A stretch of 64,000 nucleotides of DNA from Pseudoalteromonas flavipulchra NCIMB 2033 = ATCC BAA-314. GTDB taxonomy: Bacteria; Pseudomonadota; Gammaproteobacteria; Enterobacterales; Alteromonadaceae. Positions 38,077 to 47,495 of the stretch are shown here, piece after piece. A model generated the notes under the pieces. That model saw nothing but the letters and a program-made list of their open reading frames with translations, searched no databases and was not told the DNA's origin. How positions within the stretch are numbered: position 1 is the first letter of the stretch; every line of letters begins with the position of its first letter. Location of the stretch: assembly GCA_000814665.1 (NCBI GenBank), contig JWIH01000021.1:310001-374000 (forward strand), written 5' to 3'. A program made the position numbers and the translations under genes.

Positions 38077-38532
38077 ATGGCTAGGAATGCTTTATTTATA
38101 ATGGTTTTGTTTTTGACTGGTTGTATGTCTACTTACGTTAAGTTAGACGTAACTGCTACTGATAACATAAATTTAAACCAGTTTAACGAGCCACTACCTG
38201 TGGTATTAAAAGTATATCAACTTACTGATATTCAAGCGTTTAAAAATTCTACATTTGAACAGCTTTGGAAGTCAGATAAATCAATTCTGGCTAACACCTT
38301 AGTTACGGTGGAAGAACGCACCGTAAACCCCTCAGATCGTATAAAAATCGAGTTTGAACAAGCTGAATCTGCAAAGTACGTGGCTTTTGTTGCGCTATTT
38401 AGAGATAGAACGGGTGGTAACTGGCGCGCATTTTATGACTTAAATGATTGGCCTGTGCCGTTATCTACTTCTCTAGATATTGAAATTACAAGTAACTCGC
38501 TTCGCTTACCTGAAGTAGAGGAGGACAAGTAA
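38077..38532 (+). CDS. tssJ: T6SS outer-membrane lipoprotein TssJ
   Basis: The outer-membrane lipoprotein of the T6SS membrane complex; it binds TssM in the periplasm. The 151 residues begin with a lipoprotein signal peptide and lipobox FLTGC (Cys16). The transthyretin-like fold is recognisable from LPVVLKVYQLTDIQAFKNSTFEQLW and from the final strands before ITSNSLRLPE. A GAGG ribosome-binding site precedes the ATG. Its stop overlaps the tssK start (TAATG). It is the first gene of the operon. Confidence 0.92.
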   Translation: MARNALFIMVLFLTGCMSTYVKLDVTATDNINLNQFNEPLPVVLKVYQLTDIQAFKNSTFEQLWKSDKSILANTLVTVEERTVNPSDRIKIEFEQAESAKYVAFVALFRDRTGGNWRAFYDLNDWPVPLSTSLDIEITSNSLRLPEVEEDK

Positions 38533-39872
38533 TGCAGCACAACAACGTATACAAACCTGTTTGGGCTGAAGGTTTAATGCTCAGTCAGCAGCACTTACAA
38601 CTGTTCGATCAATACCAGCAATCTCAACTAGCTGGTGTACAGCAAAGTCTTAGAGACAATGCATATGGTTTAGACCGCATTGTATTCGACGAATCGGCAT
38701 TAGCCAAAGGTGTAGTCAAACTGCAAAGTATTGCGGCAATCTTCAAAAGTGGTCGTCATATACATCATGTTTTTGCTGACGACGAAGCACCTATGTTTGA
38801 GCTTGAAGATAACAAAAGCGAATACATCATTAGTGTGGCGCTCGCGAACAATCATTCAGTAAGTAATATCCAAGGTTACCCGCAAACTGGGCAGCTTAGT
38901 GCTTATGACTGTGATTTTGTTGAGCTTCAAGATGCACATGATCCAAACCGAAAAGCAGAAGTGATGGTTGCTAAGCCTAAACTTATGCTGGTTGAGTTCA
39001 GCGCAAGTAACAGTTTTATCGAGCAATTGCCTTGCATAAAAGTTATACGTGGTGAACATGGGCAGTTCGAAATTGACTCAAGCTATATTCCTCCATTGCT
39101 AAACATCAAAGCCCATGGCTATTTAGCCGAGCGTGTAAATAAACTCGTCAATATGGTTGAAGCTAAGTACACCGCGATGTTTACCAATCGTGCGAGTATG
39201 GGGATCGTGGAAGATTTTGGTCCAACAGAACTCAAACACTTTTTGTTATTACAAACATTTAGCTCTGTTTTTCCTGAGATTAAACAGTTAAGTACCACAG
39301 CCAAAACTAGTCCTGATGCACTGTTTATGGCACTAAATAAACTGATCTGCCAACTGATAAATTTCGAACCAGAAGCGAGTAAATTTGAGTTACCAGTTTA
39401 TGACCATCAAGACTTAACGCGCAGCTTTGGTTTAATCGAATCTCATATTCAAAACCTTATTGGTTCGATAAGTGCAGCACGCTCGTCTGATCTAGTACTC
39501 AGTGCAATCTCTCAGTCTATCTTTGAGGTTAAAGACATAGAAAGCAGTACCTTGACACGGGGTGAGCTATACATTGCGGCTTTCTATGAAAACGAATCTA
39601 CGCAATGGATCGAGTTGTTTGCAGAGCAGGTTAAGCTGGCAGCGCCAAGTCAGTTAGAAATATTAATCGCTTCAGCGCTTGGTGGTGTGAAGTTAACACA
39701 TTGCCAGCGTCCACCAAATAGAGTGTCTGTTAAAGGTGGATATGAGTATTTTAAAGTTGAACCACATGGTGCTGCTTGGGAACAAGTTGTACAGGAATTA
39801 GCGTTAAGAATCTTTGTGCCATTTAGCCTTCAAGGCGTGAAACTTGAAGTGGTTTCAGTGGCGAGTAAATAG
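38532..39872 (+). CDS. tssK: T6SS baseplate protein TssK
   Basis: A trimeric connector between the baseplate wedge (TssFG) and the membrane complex. The 446 residues begin with the family signature VYKPVWAEGLMLSQQHLQLFDQYQ. They include the SRASMGIVEDFG-like segment (TNRASMGIVEDFGPTELKHFLLLQT) and end with the strand-rich C-terminal domain that contacts TssL and TssM. It overlaps tssJ and is followed after 16 bp by tssL. Confidence 0.96.
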   Translation: MQHNNVYKPVWAEGLMLSQQHLQLFDQYQQSQLAGVQQSLRDNAYGLDRIVFDESALAKGVVKLQSIAAIFKSGRHIHHVFADDEAPMFELEDNKSEYIISVALANNHSVSNIQGYPQTGQLSAYDCDFVELQDAHDPNRKAEVMVAKPKLMLVEFSASNSFIEQLPCIKVIRGEHGQFEIDSSYIPPLLNIKAHGYLAERVNKLVNMVEAKYTAMFTNRASMGIVEDFGPTELKHFLLLQTFSSVFPEIKQLSTTAKTSPDALFMALNKLICQLINFEPEASKFELPVYDHQDLTRSFGLIESHIQNLIGSISAARSSDLVLSAISQSIFEVKDIESSTLTRGELYIAAFYENESTQWIELFAEQVKLAAPSQLEILIASALGGVKLTHCQRPPNRVSVKGGYEYFKVEPHGAAWEQVVQELALRIFVPFSLQGVKLEVVSVASK

Positions 39873-39888
39873 TTAGTAGGTAAAGGTC

Positions 39889-40611
39889 ATGGAAGCGTCG
39901 AAAAATAAATCTGAACTAGTCGCCTGCATTTCTCCGGTACTTGAAGTGCTTACTTCAATTCGCCAGGGCGGGGCAGATCATCAAGGAGTTGATGGTCTAC
40001 GCAGTAAAGTCATGGATGCTTTTGATGAATATGAAAAGAGCTGTTATGACGCACGGATCAGTGCGTCGGAAATGCAGGAAGCCAAATTTGCATTAACCGC
40101 TTTGGTCGACGAGCAAATCATGACGGCACAGAAGCCGTACAGTATGGAGTGGATGGCGCGACCTTTACAATTAGAATTATTTGGCAACATGCGTGCGGGA
40201 GAAGCTTTTTTTGAAAAGCTTGAAAATATCCGCCGTGCAGCAGCGCAGCAACGCACGGTTTTGGAAGTCTATTTTGTATGTTTACAACTGGGTTTCGAGG
40301 GGATCTATAAGATCAAAGGGGTAGAGCAACTCAAAGCGTTGATGTTGGATGTTAGAGCGCAATTAGAAGAGCTTGCTGGACCTGCAAAATTACAGCTTTC
40401 TGATAATGCAAAACCGCAAGAAAGTATGGTCACTAAAGTAGGAAGAAACCTACCTTATTGGGTTATTTTATCAGTAACGCTTGCTTTACTCGCCAGTATG
40501 TATGTTGGTTCAACGTATTTTATTGAGAATCGTGCGAACCAGCAAGTCGTGCAAATTGATAAGCATATTGAAGTACTAACGCAGTTAGAGAAAACAGGGA
40601 AAGCGAGGTAA
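39889..40611 (+). CDS. tssL: T6SS inner-membrane protein TssL (DotU/IcmH family)
   Basis: A tail-anchored inner-membrane protein of the membrane complex. The 240 residues have a cytoplasmic helical hook domain with the family motifs YDARISASEMQEAKFALTALVDEQIM and FFEKLENIRR, and one C-terminal membrane helix (about residues 186-207, YWVILSVTLALLASMYVG). There is no peptidoglycan-binding OmpA extension, so wall anchoring would need another protein. tssM starts 4 bp downstream. Confidence 0.95.
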   Translation: MEASKNKSELVACISPVLEVLTSIRQGGADHQGVDGLRSKVMDAFDEYEKSCYDARISASEMQEAKFALTALVDEQIMTAQKPYSMEWMARPLQLELFGNMRAGEAFFEKLENIRRAAAQQRTVLEVYFVCLQLGFEGIYKIKGVEQLKALMLDVRAQLEELAGPAKLQLSDNAKPQESMVTKVGRNLPYWVILSVTLALLASMYVGSTYFIENRANQQVVQIDKHIEVLTQLEKTGKAR

Positions 40612-40615
40612 CATC

Positions 40616-43600
40616 ATGTCAGGAGTAAATCGTAGTGGACTAGTGCATCTAGTCTTAGGATTTTTGTCATCTCGTGCGACGGCTCATTGGGTCGGCATAT
40701 TCGCAATTTTGACGCTAATTTGGTTTGCTGGTCGGTTTATTGGCCTTGAAGATCAAAATCATCGTTTAATGGTGATGGGTGCGGTATTTGGTCTGTTTTG
40801 TCTTACTTTATTAGTTCGATGGTTGTGGGTGAAGCGCTCTGGTGACAAGTTAGCGAAAGAAATTGCCAATAATCATGCGGGGACAGAAGCCGAAGTCGAA
40901 GAAATTAAAGCCAAAATGGAAGAAGCGCTGTCTGCATTAAAAGCTTCTCATTTAGGCGCTGGCTATCGTGGTAATGCTGCGTTGTATGCATTGCCTTGGT
41001 ATATGATCATTGGTCCGTCGGCTGCGGGTAAGAGTACGTTATTTGCGAATTCTGGGCTGCATTTCCCTTATTCAAAATCTAATCAACTGCATATTCAAGG
41101 TTTTGGTGGCACACGTAATTGTGACTGGTGGTTTTCAGATCAAGCTGTTTTGATTGATACTGCAGGTCGTTATACCACTGAAGAGTCAGATAATGATCAA
41201 TGGTTGTCATTCTTAAAGCTGTTACGTAAATACCGCTCTAAACAGCCAATCAATGGGGTGATGGTGGCGATTAGTGTTGCCGACATCTTGACCTCAGACA
41301 GCGAACAGATCCGCGACCACGTTAAACAGATCCGCGCTCGTATTGATGAGTTAATTAACCAACTTGGACTTATCTTTCCAGTATACGTGGTGTTTACCAA
41401 ATGTGATTTGATCAGCGGCTTTGAGCCTTTCTTTAATGAATTAAGTGAAGATGAGCGTAAACAACCTTGGGGCGCGTATTTACTTGAGGAAGATGGCACC
41501 AATACCGGTGAAGTGGCGAGCGAGAACTTTTCAAAACATCTAACTGGCCTATATGAGCGATTGTGTGATCAGCGTCTAGTTAAAATGACGCGTGAACGTA
41601 ACGCCCAACGTAAACAACTGATTTATGATTTTCCTAATCAGTTCAAAGCGGCGTCTGCCAAAGTTGAAGAATTTATTGACACATTATTTAAAGAAAACCC
41701 GTACCAGGAAGTACCGTGGTTTGCTGGTGTGTATTTTACCTCTGGTACGCAAGAAGGTACGCCTATCGAGCGTAGCGCAACGAGCAAACTATCTACGTTT
41801 AGATCTGTATTGTTTGAGTATCGCCAAGAAAGCATTACCTCCGCGTTTTTTATCAACCAAGTATTCAAAGATGTGTTGTTTAAATTGCAAGATCTCACTC
41901 GGGGTAACCGGAAAAAGCGCCGCGTACAAAAATGGCTCAAAGGCTTTGCAGTATGCTTGTGTGTGACGTCGGTATTTGCTCTTGCGGGCTTGTTGGTTAA
42001 CTCTTATACCCACAATCAACAGCTTTTAACAACCAGTGATAAATTAACGACTGCTGTTGTTAATACACGAGTTGAAAACCAGCCGTTGGCAGAGCAATTT
42101 AACTCAACTTTGTCTCTTTTTGCACACTATCAAGAGCTAATCGGTTATGAGAAAAAGCTGCCTTGGTATTTCTTACTCGGGGTTTACAGTGCAGATAACA
42201 CTATTAAGCCAATAGAACAGGTATTACGTCAACGTGTACAAGCGCTCATTGGCGAACCAAGTTCGGAGCTTGTGCAACAAGCACTTTTTGAAAGCCACCA
42301 AAACTGGATTGCACTGCTAAGTACAGAAGAACAGGTAGCTAAACGTATCGAGCCAAAGCTACGTGATAAGTACTATCAAGCACTTAAGCTGCAACTCATG
42401 ATGAGTAACGAGTTTGAGCGTTTAAATAAAGACTATGCGAAGTCTGAGCTACTGGACTACACGGCGGATCGCTTAGAGCTAACGCTAAACGAAGACACGC
42501 AAGCATTAACAGAGCAACTGTCAGGATTGATTGATTTTTACTTAGCTCAATTAGCAGTTGAGCCTACACCGCAGCAGCTTGCGATTTGGCAGAATAATGA
42601 TTTCTTGGTGAGTCAGGCGCGTTCAGACTTAATGAGTGCACCAGAACCAACCGCGTTATATGAGCAGATCAAAGCAAAAGTAACGGTATCAAAAGCCGCA
42701 CTAACGCTTGATCAAATGATGCAGCAAAACAACAAAACCTTTTTGCAGTCTAAGATCAGCATTCCATACGTTTACACCAAAGAAGCATGGGAAAACGAAG
42801 TGTACGACGCCATCAAGGTCATTGCGAGCAAAGCATTCTCTGGCGACTGGGTGATGGGCACAGACAACGCAGAAAGCCAAGGCTCTGTTGATGAAGCAAA
42901 AGCAAGCGCTTTGGTCAAATCAATCCGCGCGCTGTATTTCAGAGACTATGCCAATGTGTGGTTTGAGTTCTTAAACTCGGTAGAAATAAGCCCGTTTAAT
43001 ACGAGTAATGCAGCAAGTTTAACGCTAGCTCAGCTGTCGTCACCAGAAGGTCCGTTGGTCGATTTAATGGCGTCAATCGATGACAACGTGAATCTAATTG
43101 ATTCACCAAACAAAACGGTAGAAACAGAAAAGTTGACCGAGCAAGCTAATGCGTTACTTGCAAAGTCTAAAAACAGCAAGGTTAAAGGTGCAAAGATAGA
43201 AGCCGCTGCGAGAAAGCGTGTACCTGAACTGTCGAGTCGCTTTGCAGATCTTCGTCGCTATACGGCAAAAGGAGAAGAGAACGCTCGCTCTGATTACCTA
43301 GAGCAATATCTCGGTGCTTTGAGTGCATTTCATTCAGACATCAAAACGATTGCGGCGAGTAACAATGATGACTATATGGCGATGTCATTTACTCAAACGC
43401 TGTTAAATGGTGATAGCAAAAACCATGCGCTGCAAAGTGCATGGGTGGTGGTCGAAAGCCAAGTCAGAGCGCTTGACCCAGATACTAAGCAAGCACTTGA
43501 AAAACTACTAAAAGCACCCCTTTTAGCGAGTGTGCAGACTGTTATGAACGAAGCAAAAGTACAGCTTAATGAGCGTTGGTCTAATCAGGTATTCTTAACA

Positions 43601-44326
43601 TACAAAGAAAATATCCGTGGTAAATATCCGTTCAATATCGACGGGCCAGATGCAGCAGTTGAAGATATTAGTGAACTGCTGAACCAAGAGTCAGGTGTGT
43701 TCTGGCAATTTATGGCTGAGAATCTATCTCCCTACCTTCGTTTAAAACGTGGTGAGTGGGTAGAGAAAACCTGGAACGGTATCGGCATTGGCTTTAAGCC
43801 AGGAGTACTAGACAAGCTAACTAAGGCGAGAAAGGTAACGCGTTCGCTATTTCCTCGAGACGGTTCTGAGGTAGGGATTAGCTTCCAAATGATGCCTGTG
43901 GCACAAAAGGGATTAAAAGAAACTTATATCGGCTTTAGTGACCAAAATTACCGTTATAGAAACGAACCTGAAGAGTGGCGTCGTTTTAACTGGCCTGCTC
44001 GTGCGGGCACTGAAAAAGCAGTGGTATATGGTTTAGACAGTGAAGGCCGTAGAATTGAAATCGAAAAGTCAGGGCCTTGGGCATTCCTAAAAGTATTGAA
44101 TGAAGCGAATGTGCAGTGGGTTCGTGGTACTGAATTTATGGCAACGTGGCAATTACAACGAGAAGCGGAAGAAAGTATTGAGCCAATCCAAGTTCAAGTT
44201 GCACTTAAGTCGAGCAGAAACAGCGGCATATTCAGCAAATATTTTATGACGTCATTTGCGCTGCCTGAGTCTTTGTTTGATACCAAAGTGAGTGTGGCTT
44301 CCAATGAAAACTTGGCGTTGAGGTAA
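40616..44326 (+). CDS. tssM: T6SS membrane complex protein TssM (IcmF family)
   Basis: The central inner-membrane channel component. Of 1236 residues, the N-terminus carries two membrane helices (about 25-42 and 52-71). A cytoplasmic NTPase-like domain follows with Walker A GPSAAGKST (133-141) and DTAGRY (181-186), then a third helix (about 440-462). The large periplasmic part ends with the C-terminal beta domain that binds TssJ (near WARAGTEKAVVYGL-like positions 1140-1160 and ATWQLQ). The intact Walker A suggests nucleotide binding is retained. It lies between tssL and tagF with almost no spacing. Confidence 0.96.
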   Translation: MSGVNRSGLVHLVLGFLSSRATAHWVGIFAILTLIWFAGRFIGLEDQNHRLMVMGAVFGLFCLTLLVRWLWVKRSGDKLAKEIANNHAGTEAEVEEIKAKMEEALSALKASHLGAGYRGNAALYALPWYMIIGPSAAGKSTLFANSGLHFPYSKSNQLHIQGFGGTRNCDWWFSDQAVLIDTAGRYTTEESDNDQWLSFLKLLRKYRSKQPINGVMVAISVADILTSDSEQIRDHVKQIRARIDELINQLGLIFPVYVVFTKCDLISGFEPFFNELSEDERKQPWGAYLLEEDGTNTGEVASENFSKHLTGLYERLCDQRLVKMTRERNAQRKQLIYDFPNQFKAASAKVEEFIDTLFKENPYQEVPWFAGVYFTSGTQEGTPIERSATSKLSTFRSVLFEYRQESITSAFFINQVFKDVLFKLQDLTRGNRKKRRVQKWLKGFAVCLCVTSVFALAGLLVNSYTHNQQLLTTSDKLTTAVVNTRVENQPLAEQFNSTLSLFAHYQELIGYEKKLPWYFLLGVYSADNTIKPIEQVLRQRVQALIGEPSSELVQQALFESHQNWIALLSTEEQVAKRIEPKLRDKYYQALKLQLMMSNEFERLNKDYAKSELLDYTADRLELTLNEDTQALTEQLSGLIDFYLAQLAVEPTPQQLAIWQNNDFLVSQARSDLMSAPEPTALYEQIKAKVTVSKAALTLDQMMQQNNKTFLQSKISIPYVYTKEAWENEVYDAIKVIASKAFSGDWVMGTDNAESQGSVDEAKASALVKSIRALYFRDYANVWFEFLNSVEISPFNTSNAASLTLAQLSSPEGPLVDLMASIDDNVNLIDSPNKTVETEKLTEQANALLAKSKNSKVKGAKIEAAARKRVPELSSRFADLRRYTAKGEENARSDYLEQYLGALSAFHSDIKTIAASNNDDYMAMSFTQTLLNGDSKNHALQSAWVVVESQVRALDPDTKQALEKLLKAPLLASVQTVMNEAKVQLNERWSNQVFLTYKENIRGKYPFNIDGPDAAVEDISELLNQESGVFWQFMAENLSPYLRLKRGEWVEKTWNGIGIGFKPGVLDKLTKARKVTRSLFPRDGSEVGISFQMMPVAQKGLKETYIGFSDQNYRYRNEPEEWRRFNWPARAGTEKAVVYGLDSEGRRIEIEKSGPWAFLKVLNEANVQWVRGTEFMATWQLQREAEESIEPIQVQVALKSSRNSGIFSKYFMTSFALPESLFDTKVSVASNENLALR

Positions 44327-44333
44327 CACAGGC

Positions 44334-45326
44334 ATGTTCGGTTTTTTTAATAATAAGAAAGTCGCCAAGGTACCAACGACTCAGCCATTTGGATTTATGG
44401 GTAAGAACCCAATTCAAGCGGACTTTATTAAGTTTAACGTTGACTCAAGAGAAGCAATAGCACTTGAACGCTGGCTTCAAGAAGGTTACGCAGACATGAG
44501 CCGACAGGCGTTGATAAAAGATGCCGCTTCTCAAAAAGAGCAGTCAACGCTATTTTTTATCGCCTCAGGTCAAGACGAAAACTGTTTACTAGGCACACTA
44601 CAGCCAAGCGAAGATAAAAGTGGAAGACAATACCCATTTTGCTCGTTTGTATTATCGAGTAATGCGGACTACAAACAAAACCCTGCATTTCTATTTAGCG
44701 AATGTGGCAGTGCGTTTAAATCATTAAGTTTAAACCATGAGCTGATCAGAAACTGCAGTAGTGTTGAGCAAATGCGCCATAGCGCACAGGAGCTTAAGCA
44801 GGCAAGTGAGCTGGTTTCGCAACCGATTGATTTTGATAAGGCAATGTCTTCACTACGAGCTTCACCGATACAGCGTATATGGGATGCGCTTGAATTAGAA
44901 GATCTTGACCAGCGAGCACAATTAATCAGCCAAGTGATGTCTGCGCTTAAAATGATCAAAACCCAAGGCTGTTTGCGTTGTCAGTTTGGATTGAAGTTAC
45001 CGATGCCACAAGTGGGTGAAGATACCCAGTTGTTAGGTGCATTTTGGCTGCATCTTATTACCAATATGGTGGCCGATCATCACTGGCAGCCTTGGTGTTT
45101 TTATAACTATGGTCAATTGAGCCAGAAAGCTTCGCTAGTGGTGTATTGCAGACCTATGCCGGCCTCGTATTTTGCGTCAGTTTGGCTTGAACACAATAGC
45201 TTATCGACGACCATTAATCTAACAGGGACTTTGCCACAACATCCGGTGACACCGCATATGTATGAATTGGCAAAAGCATCAAATATGAGTGTTTTCGATG
45301 CGCTAAGAAGTTGGAGTAAGTTATGA
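44334..45326 (+). CDS. tagF: T6SS-associated protein TagF
   Basis: A TagF/SciT-family protein of 330 residues. In other systems TagF dampens T6SS activity post-translationally, acting through the Fha/PppA-PpkA pathway or in their absence. The family N-terminus is clear: FGFMGKNPIQADFIKF, then the LERWLQEGYADM helix and DKSGRQYPFCSFV. No PppA domain is fused, and no fha, ppkA or pppA gene is visible in the window. Its last codons overlap the tssA start (ATGA). Confidence 0.9.
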   Translation: MFGFFNNKKVAKVPTTQPFGFMGKNPIQADFIKFNVDSREAIALERWLQEGYADMSRQALIKDAASQKEQSTLFFIASGQDENCLLGTLQPSEDKSGRQYPFCSFVLSSNADYKQNPAFLFSECGSAFKSLSLNHELIRNCSSVEQMRHSAQELKQASELVSQPIDFDKAMSSLRASPIQRIWDALELEDLDQRAQLISQVMSALKMIKTQGCLRCQFGLKLPMPQVGEDTQLLGAFWLHLITNMVADHHWQPWCFYNYGQLSQKASLVVYCRPMPASYFASVWLEHNSLSTTINLTGTLPQHPVTPHMYELAKASNMSVFDALRSWSKL

Positions 45327-46906
45327 GTCAACCACATAAGTATCAGAGCTGGCAGCAGTGGTGTGAAAAGTTATTAGCGCCTCTAGGCGGCATGCCATGC
45401 GGTGACGATTTGAAATACGAAGAGTCATTTAAATTACTAAAAGCCTCCTCGTCAGGTGTTGCTGAGCCAGACTTCAAAGCTAACTTTATTTTGGCATCAG
45501 AGCTTTTAGAAAAGCAGAGTAAGGATATTCGCATCGCGTCGTATCTAGCGTTGGCCGCTACGAATGAGTTTGGGCTCGAAGGTTTGATCCACTCGTTAGA
45601 TTTGTTTAATCAGCTTTTGCAACAGTATCAGGCGCAGATCCACCCAGTGAAAGAACGTGCGAGAGCATCGGTTCATACTTGGTTCTTACAACAACAACAG
45701 CGCTTACTTGGTGTTGCTACAGCGCATAGTGCGACAATGCCGGAGCAATGGCCAGAGTTAAAGCGCGTACTTGAAGAGTATGCAACAGAATCCGTGGCAA
45801 TACTTGATGCAGACTCAGGTCCGCTTGCTGATTTAAAACACTGGTGTGAGCAAGGTTTGATTTCGCAACCAGTTCCTGTACAACCTGTTGCGACGGTACA
45901 AGAGCCTGTCGAAAAGCATGAGGTGGTCACAGCAGAGCAGCCTCAAGTACAGCAACCTGTAGCGGCGACTTCACAGCCTACAGCTGTTGCTTCAAAGCCA
46001 GTTTCTACACTTGCTATTGCCGTGGAAGCACCGCAGTCAGACTCGGCTTATACAGAGCAAGTTCGCAAACTATTGGCGTATGACAAAGAAAGCCAAAATT
46101 GGATGCGAGCGATTCGCTTGGCACGTGCAGTGAGGTGGGGGGCGCTTGCATTACCACCGCACGATAATGAGTTGAAAACGCGCTTACCAGCCCCAAGGCA
46201 AGCGGCATTTGTGCCTATTGAAAACGCATTAGCCGCACAAAATTTTGCTCAGGCGTTAGAAAAGGCAGAAGCCTTATTCATGGAAGGGGCGATGCATTTT
46301 AACCTTAATTTACAAAGGCTAGCCATCGCTGCACTTGAAGGGCTCAAGTTATTTAAAGAAGCACAGTGGATAGATTTAGAACTTGCCGCAATCGCTGATC
46401 AATACCCAACACTGCTCAGCCTTAAATATGAAGACGGAAGTGAGTTTTGCTCAGCAGCAAATCGCGAGCGAATTGGCGAACATAAATTACTAAGCCAAGG
46501 TGCCGGTGCAAACACAGACGATAATCAGAAGATTTGGTTAGATAAATTTAAAGAAGCGCAGGCGCTTGTTGATCAAAGTAAACTTTCGCAAGCACTGCAG
46601 CTAATGGAAGGGTTTGCGCAAGACAAGTTCGATTTTGCGAAGCAAAAATTATATCAAGCACGTTTATTGATGCGCAGTGAACGCGCTGATCTTGCCTATC
46701 CAATGTTTGAGCAGCTGCTTAAAGACATTGAACAGTACCGACTGGACCTATGGCATGAGTCGTTTGCTCTAGAGGTTTGGCGTTATGCCAAGCAATGCAA
46801 TGAAGCAGTATCCTTGGAGCAAGGAGATGAATTTGACCTACGAGCAACTGCGATAAAGCAGCAGATGCTCGTAACCAAAGTAAGCTCAGCGATTGACTGG
46901 GTTTGA
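45323..46906 (+). CDS. tssA: T6SS cap/baseplate protein TssA
   Basis: Primes and caps growth of the tail tube and sheath. The 527 residues have an ImpA_N domain (about 10-130, starting PLGGMPCGDDLKYEESF), a Pro/Gln/Val-rich linker (about 185-230), and a C-terminal VasJ-type helical region (about 245-520, with NWMRAIRLARAVRWG and LALALE-like repeats), which places it in the long TssA class with a VasJ extension. Overlap with tagF and the 58-bp gap to tssB keep it in the main operon. Confidence 0.92.
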   Translation: MSQPHKYQSWQQWCEKLLAPLGGMPCGDDLKYEESFKLLKASSSGVAEPDFKANFILASELLEKQSKDIRIASYLALAATNEFGLEGLIHSLDLFNQLLQQYQAQIHPVKERARASVHTWFLQQQQRLLGVATAHSATMPEQWPELKRVLEEYATESVAILDADSGPLADLKHWCEQGLISQPVPVQPVATVQEPVEKHEVVTAEQPQVQQPVAATSQPTAVASKPVSTLAIAVEAPQSDSAYTEQVRKLLAYDKESQNWMRAIRLARAVRWGALALPPHDNELKTRLPAPRQAAFVPIENALAAQNFAQALEKAEALFMEGAMHFNLNLQRLAIAALEGLKLFKEAQWIDLELAAIADQYPTLLSLKYEDGSEFCSAANRERIGEHKLLSQGAGANTDDNQKIWLDKFKEAQALVDQSKLSQALQLMEGFAQDKFDFAKQKLYQARLLMRSERADLAYPMFEQLLKDIEQYRLDLWHESFALEVWRYAKQCNEAVSLEQGDEFDLRATAIKQQMLVTKVSSAIDWV

Positions 46907-46964
46907 TTGTTAACCGCTGGGCTTGTAACGGCAGGCGCAACGACTGATTAAATAAGGAAAGACT

Positions 46965-47483
46965 ATGTCTGATACGTTTCAAAAAGAGATCCCAAGAGCG
47001 CGGATTAATATAGCGCTTGAGCTGGAAACCGAAGGTGCAACGCAAAAGAGTGAACTACCGATGAAAGTTTTGGTGGTTGGTGATTATTCCAACGGTCAAA
47101 ACGACAGTGACCTCGCTGAGCGAGAGCGCATTGCTATTAATAAAAATAATTTAGAGCAAGTGCTAAAAGACATGTCACCAAAGGCAAAGTTTCAAGTATC
47201 GAACAAAATCGCAGGTGATGGTGAAATCGGTATTAACCTAACGTTTGATGATTTTAAGTCATTCGATCCAGAGCAGGTTGCAGCGCAAGTACCAGAGCTT
47301 AACAAGATGATGTCAATGCGTAACTTATTACGTGATCTGAAATCTAACTTGCTTGATAACTCAACGCTGAGAAAAGAGCTTGAGCGCATTTTGCAGAACA
47401 AACCAGAACTTGATGAGTTAAAAGCACGCTTAAACGAGTTAGCGCCGCTTTTGTCTGAGCAAGAAAAACAACCGCAAGAGTAA
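46965..47483 (+). CDS. tssB: T6SS contractile sheath small subunit TssB (VipA)
   Basis: Forms the contractile sheath with TssC. The 172 residues show the VipA pattern: ERARINIALELETEG near the N-terminus, KVLVVGDYS, the INKNNLEQVLKDMSPKAKFQVSN helix-strand, and LTFDDFKSFDPEQVAAQVPEL. The C-terminal coiled helices (about 115-172) interact with TssC. A strong AAGGAA ribosome-binding site precedes it, and tssC follows after 12 bp. Confidence 0.97.
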   Translation: MSDTFQKEIPRARINIALELETEGATQKSELPMKVLVVGDYSNGQNDSDLAERERIAINKNNLEQVLKDMSPKAKFQVSNKIAGDGEIGINLTFDDFKSFDPEQVAAQVPELNKMMSMRNLLRDLKSNLLDNSTLRKELERILQNKPELDELKARLNELAPLLSEQEKQPQE

Positions 47484-47495
47484 GGACACGAACCG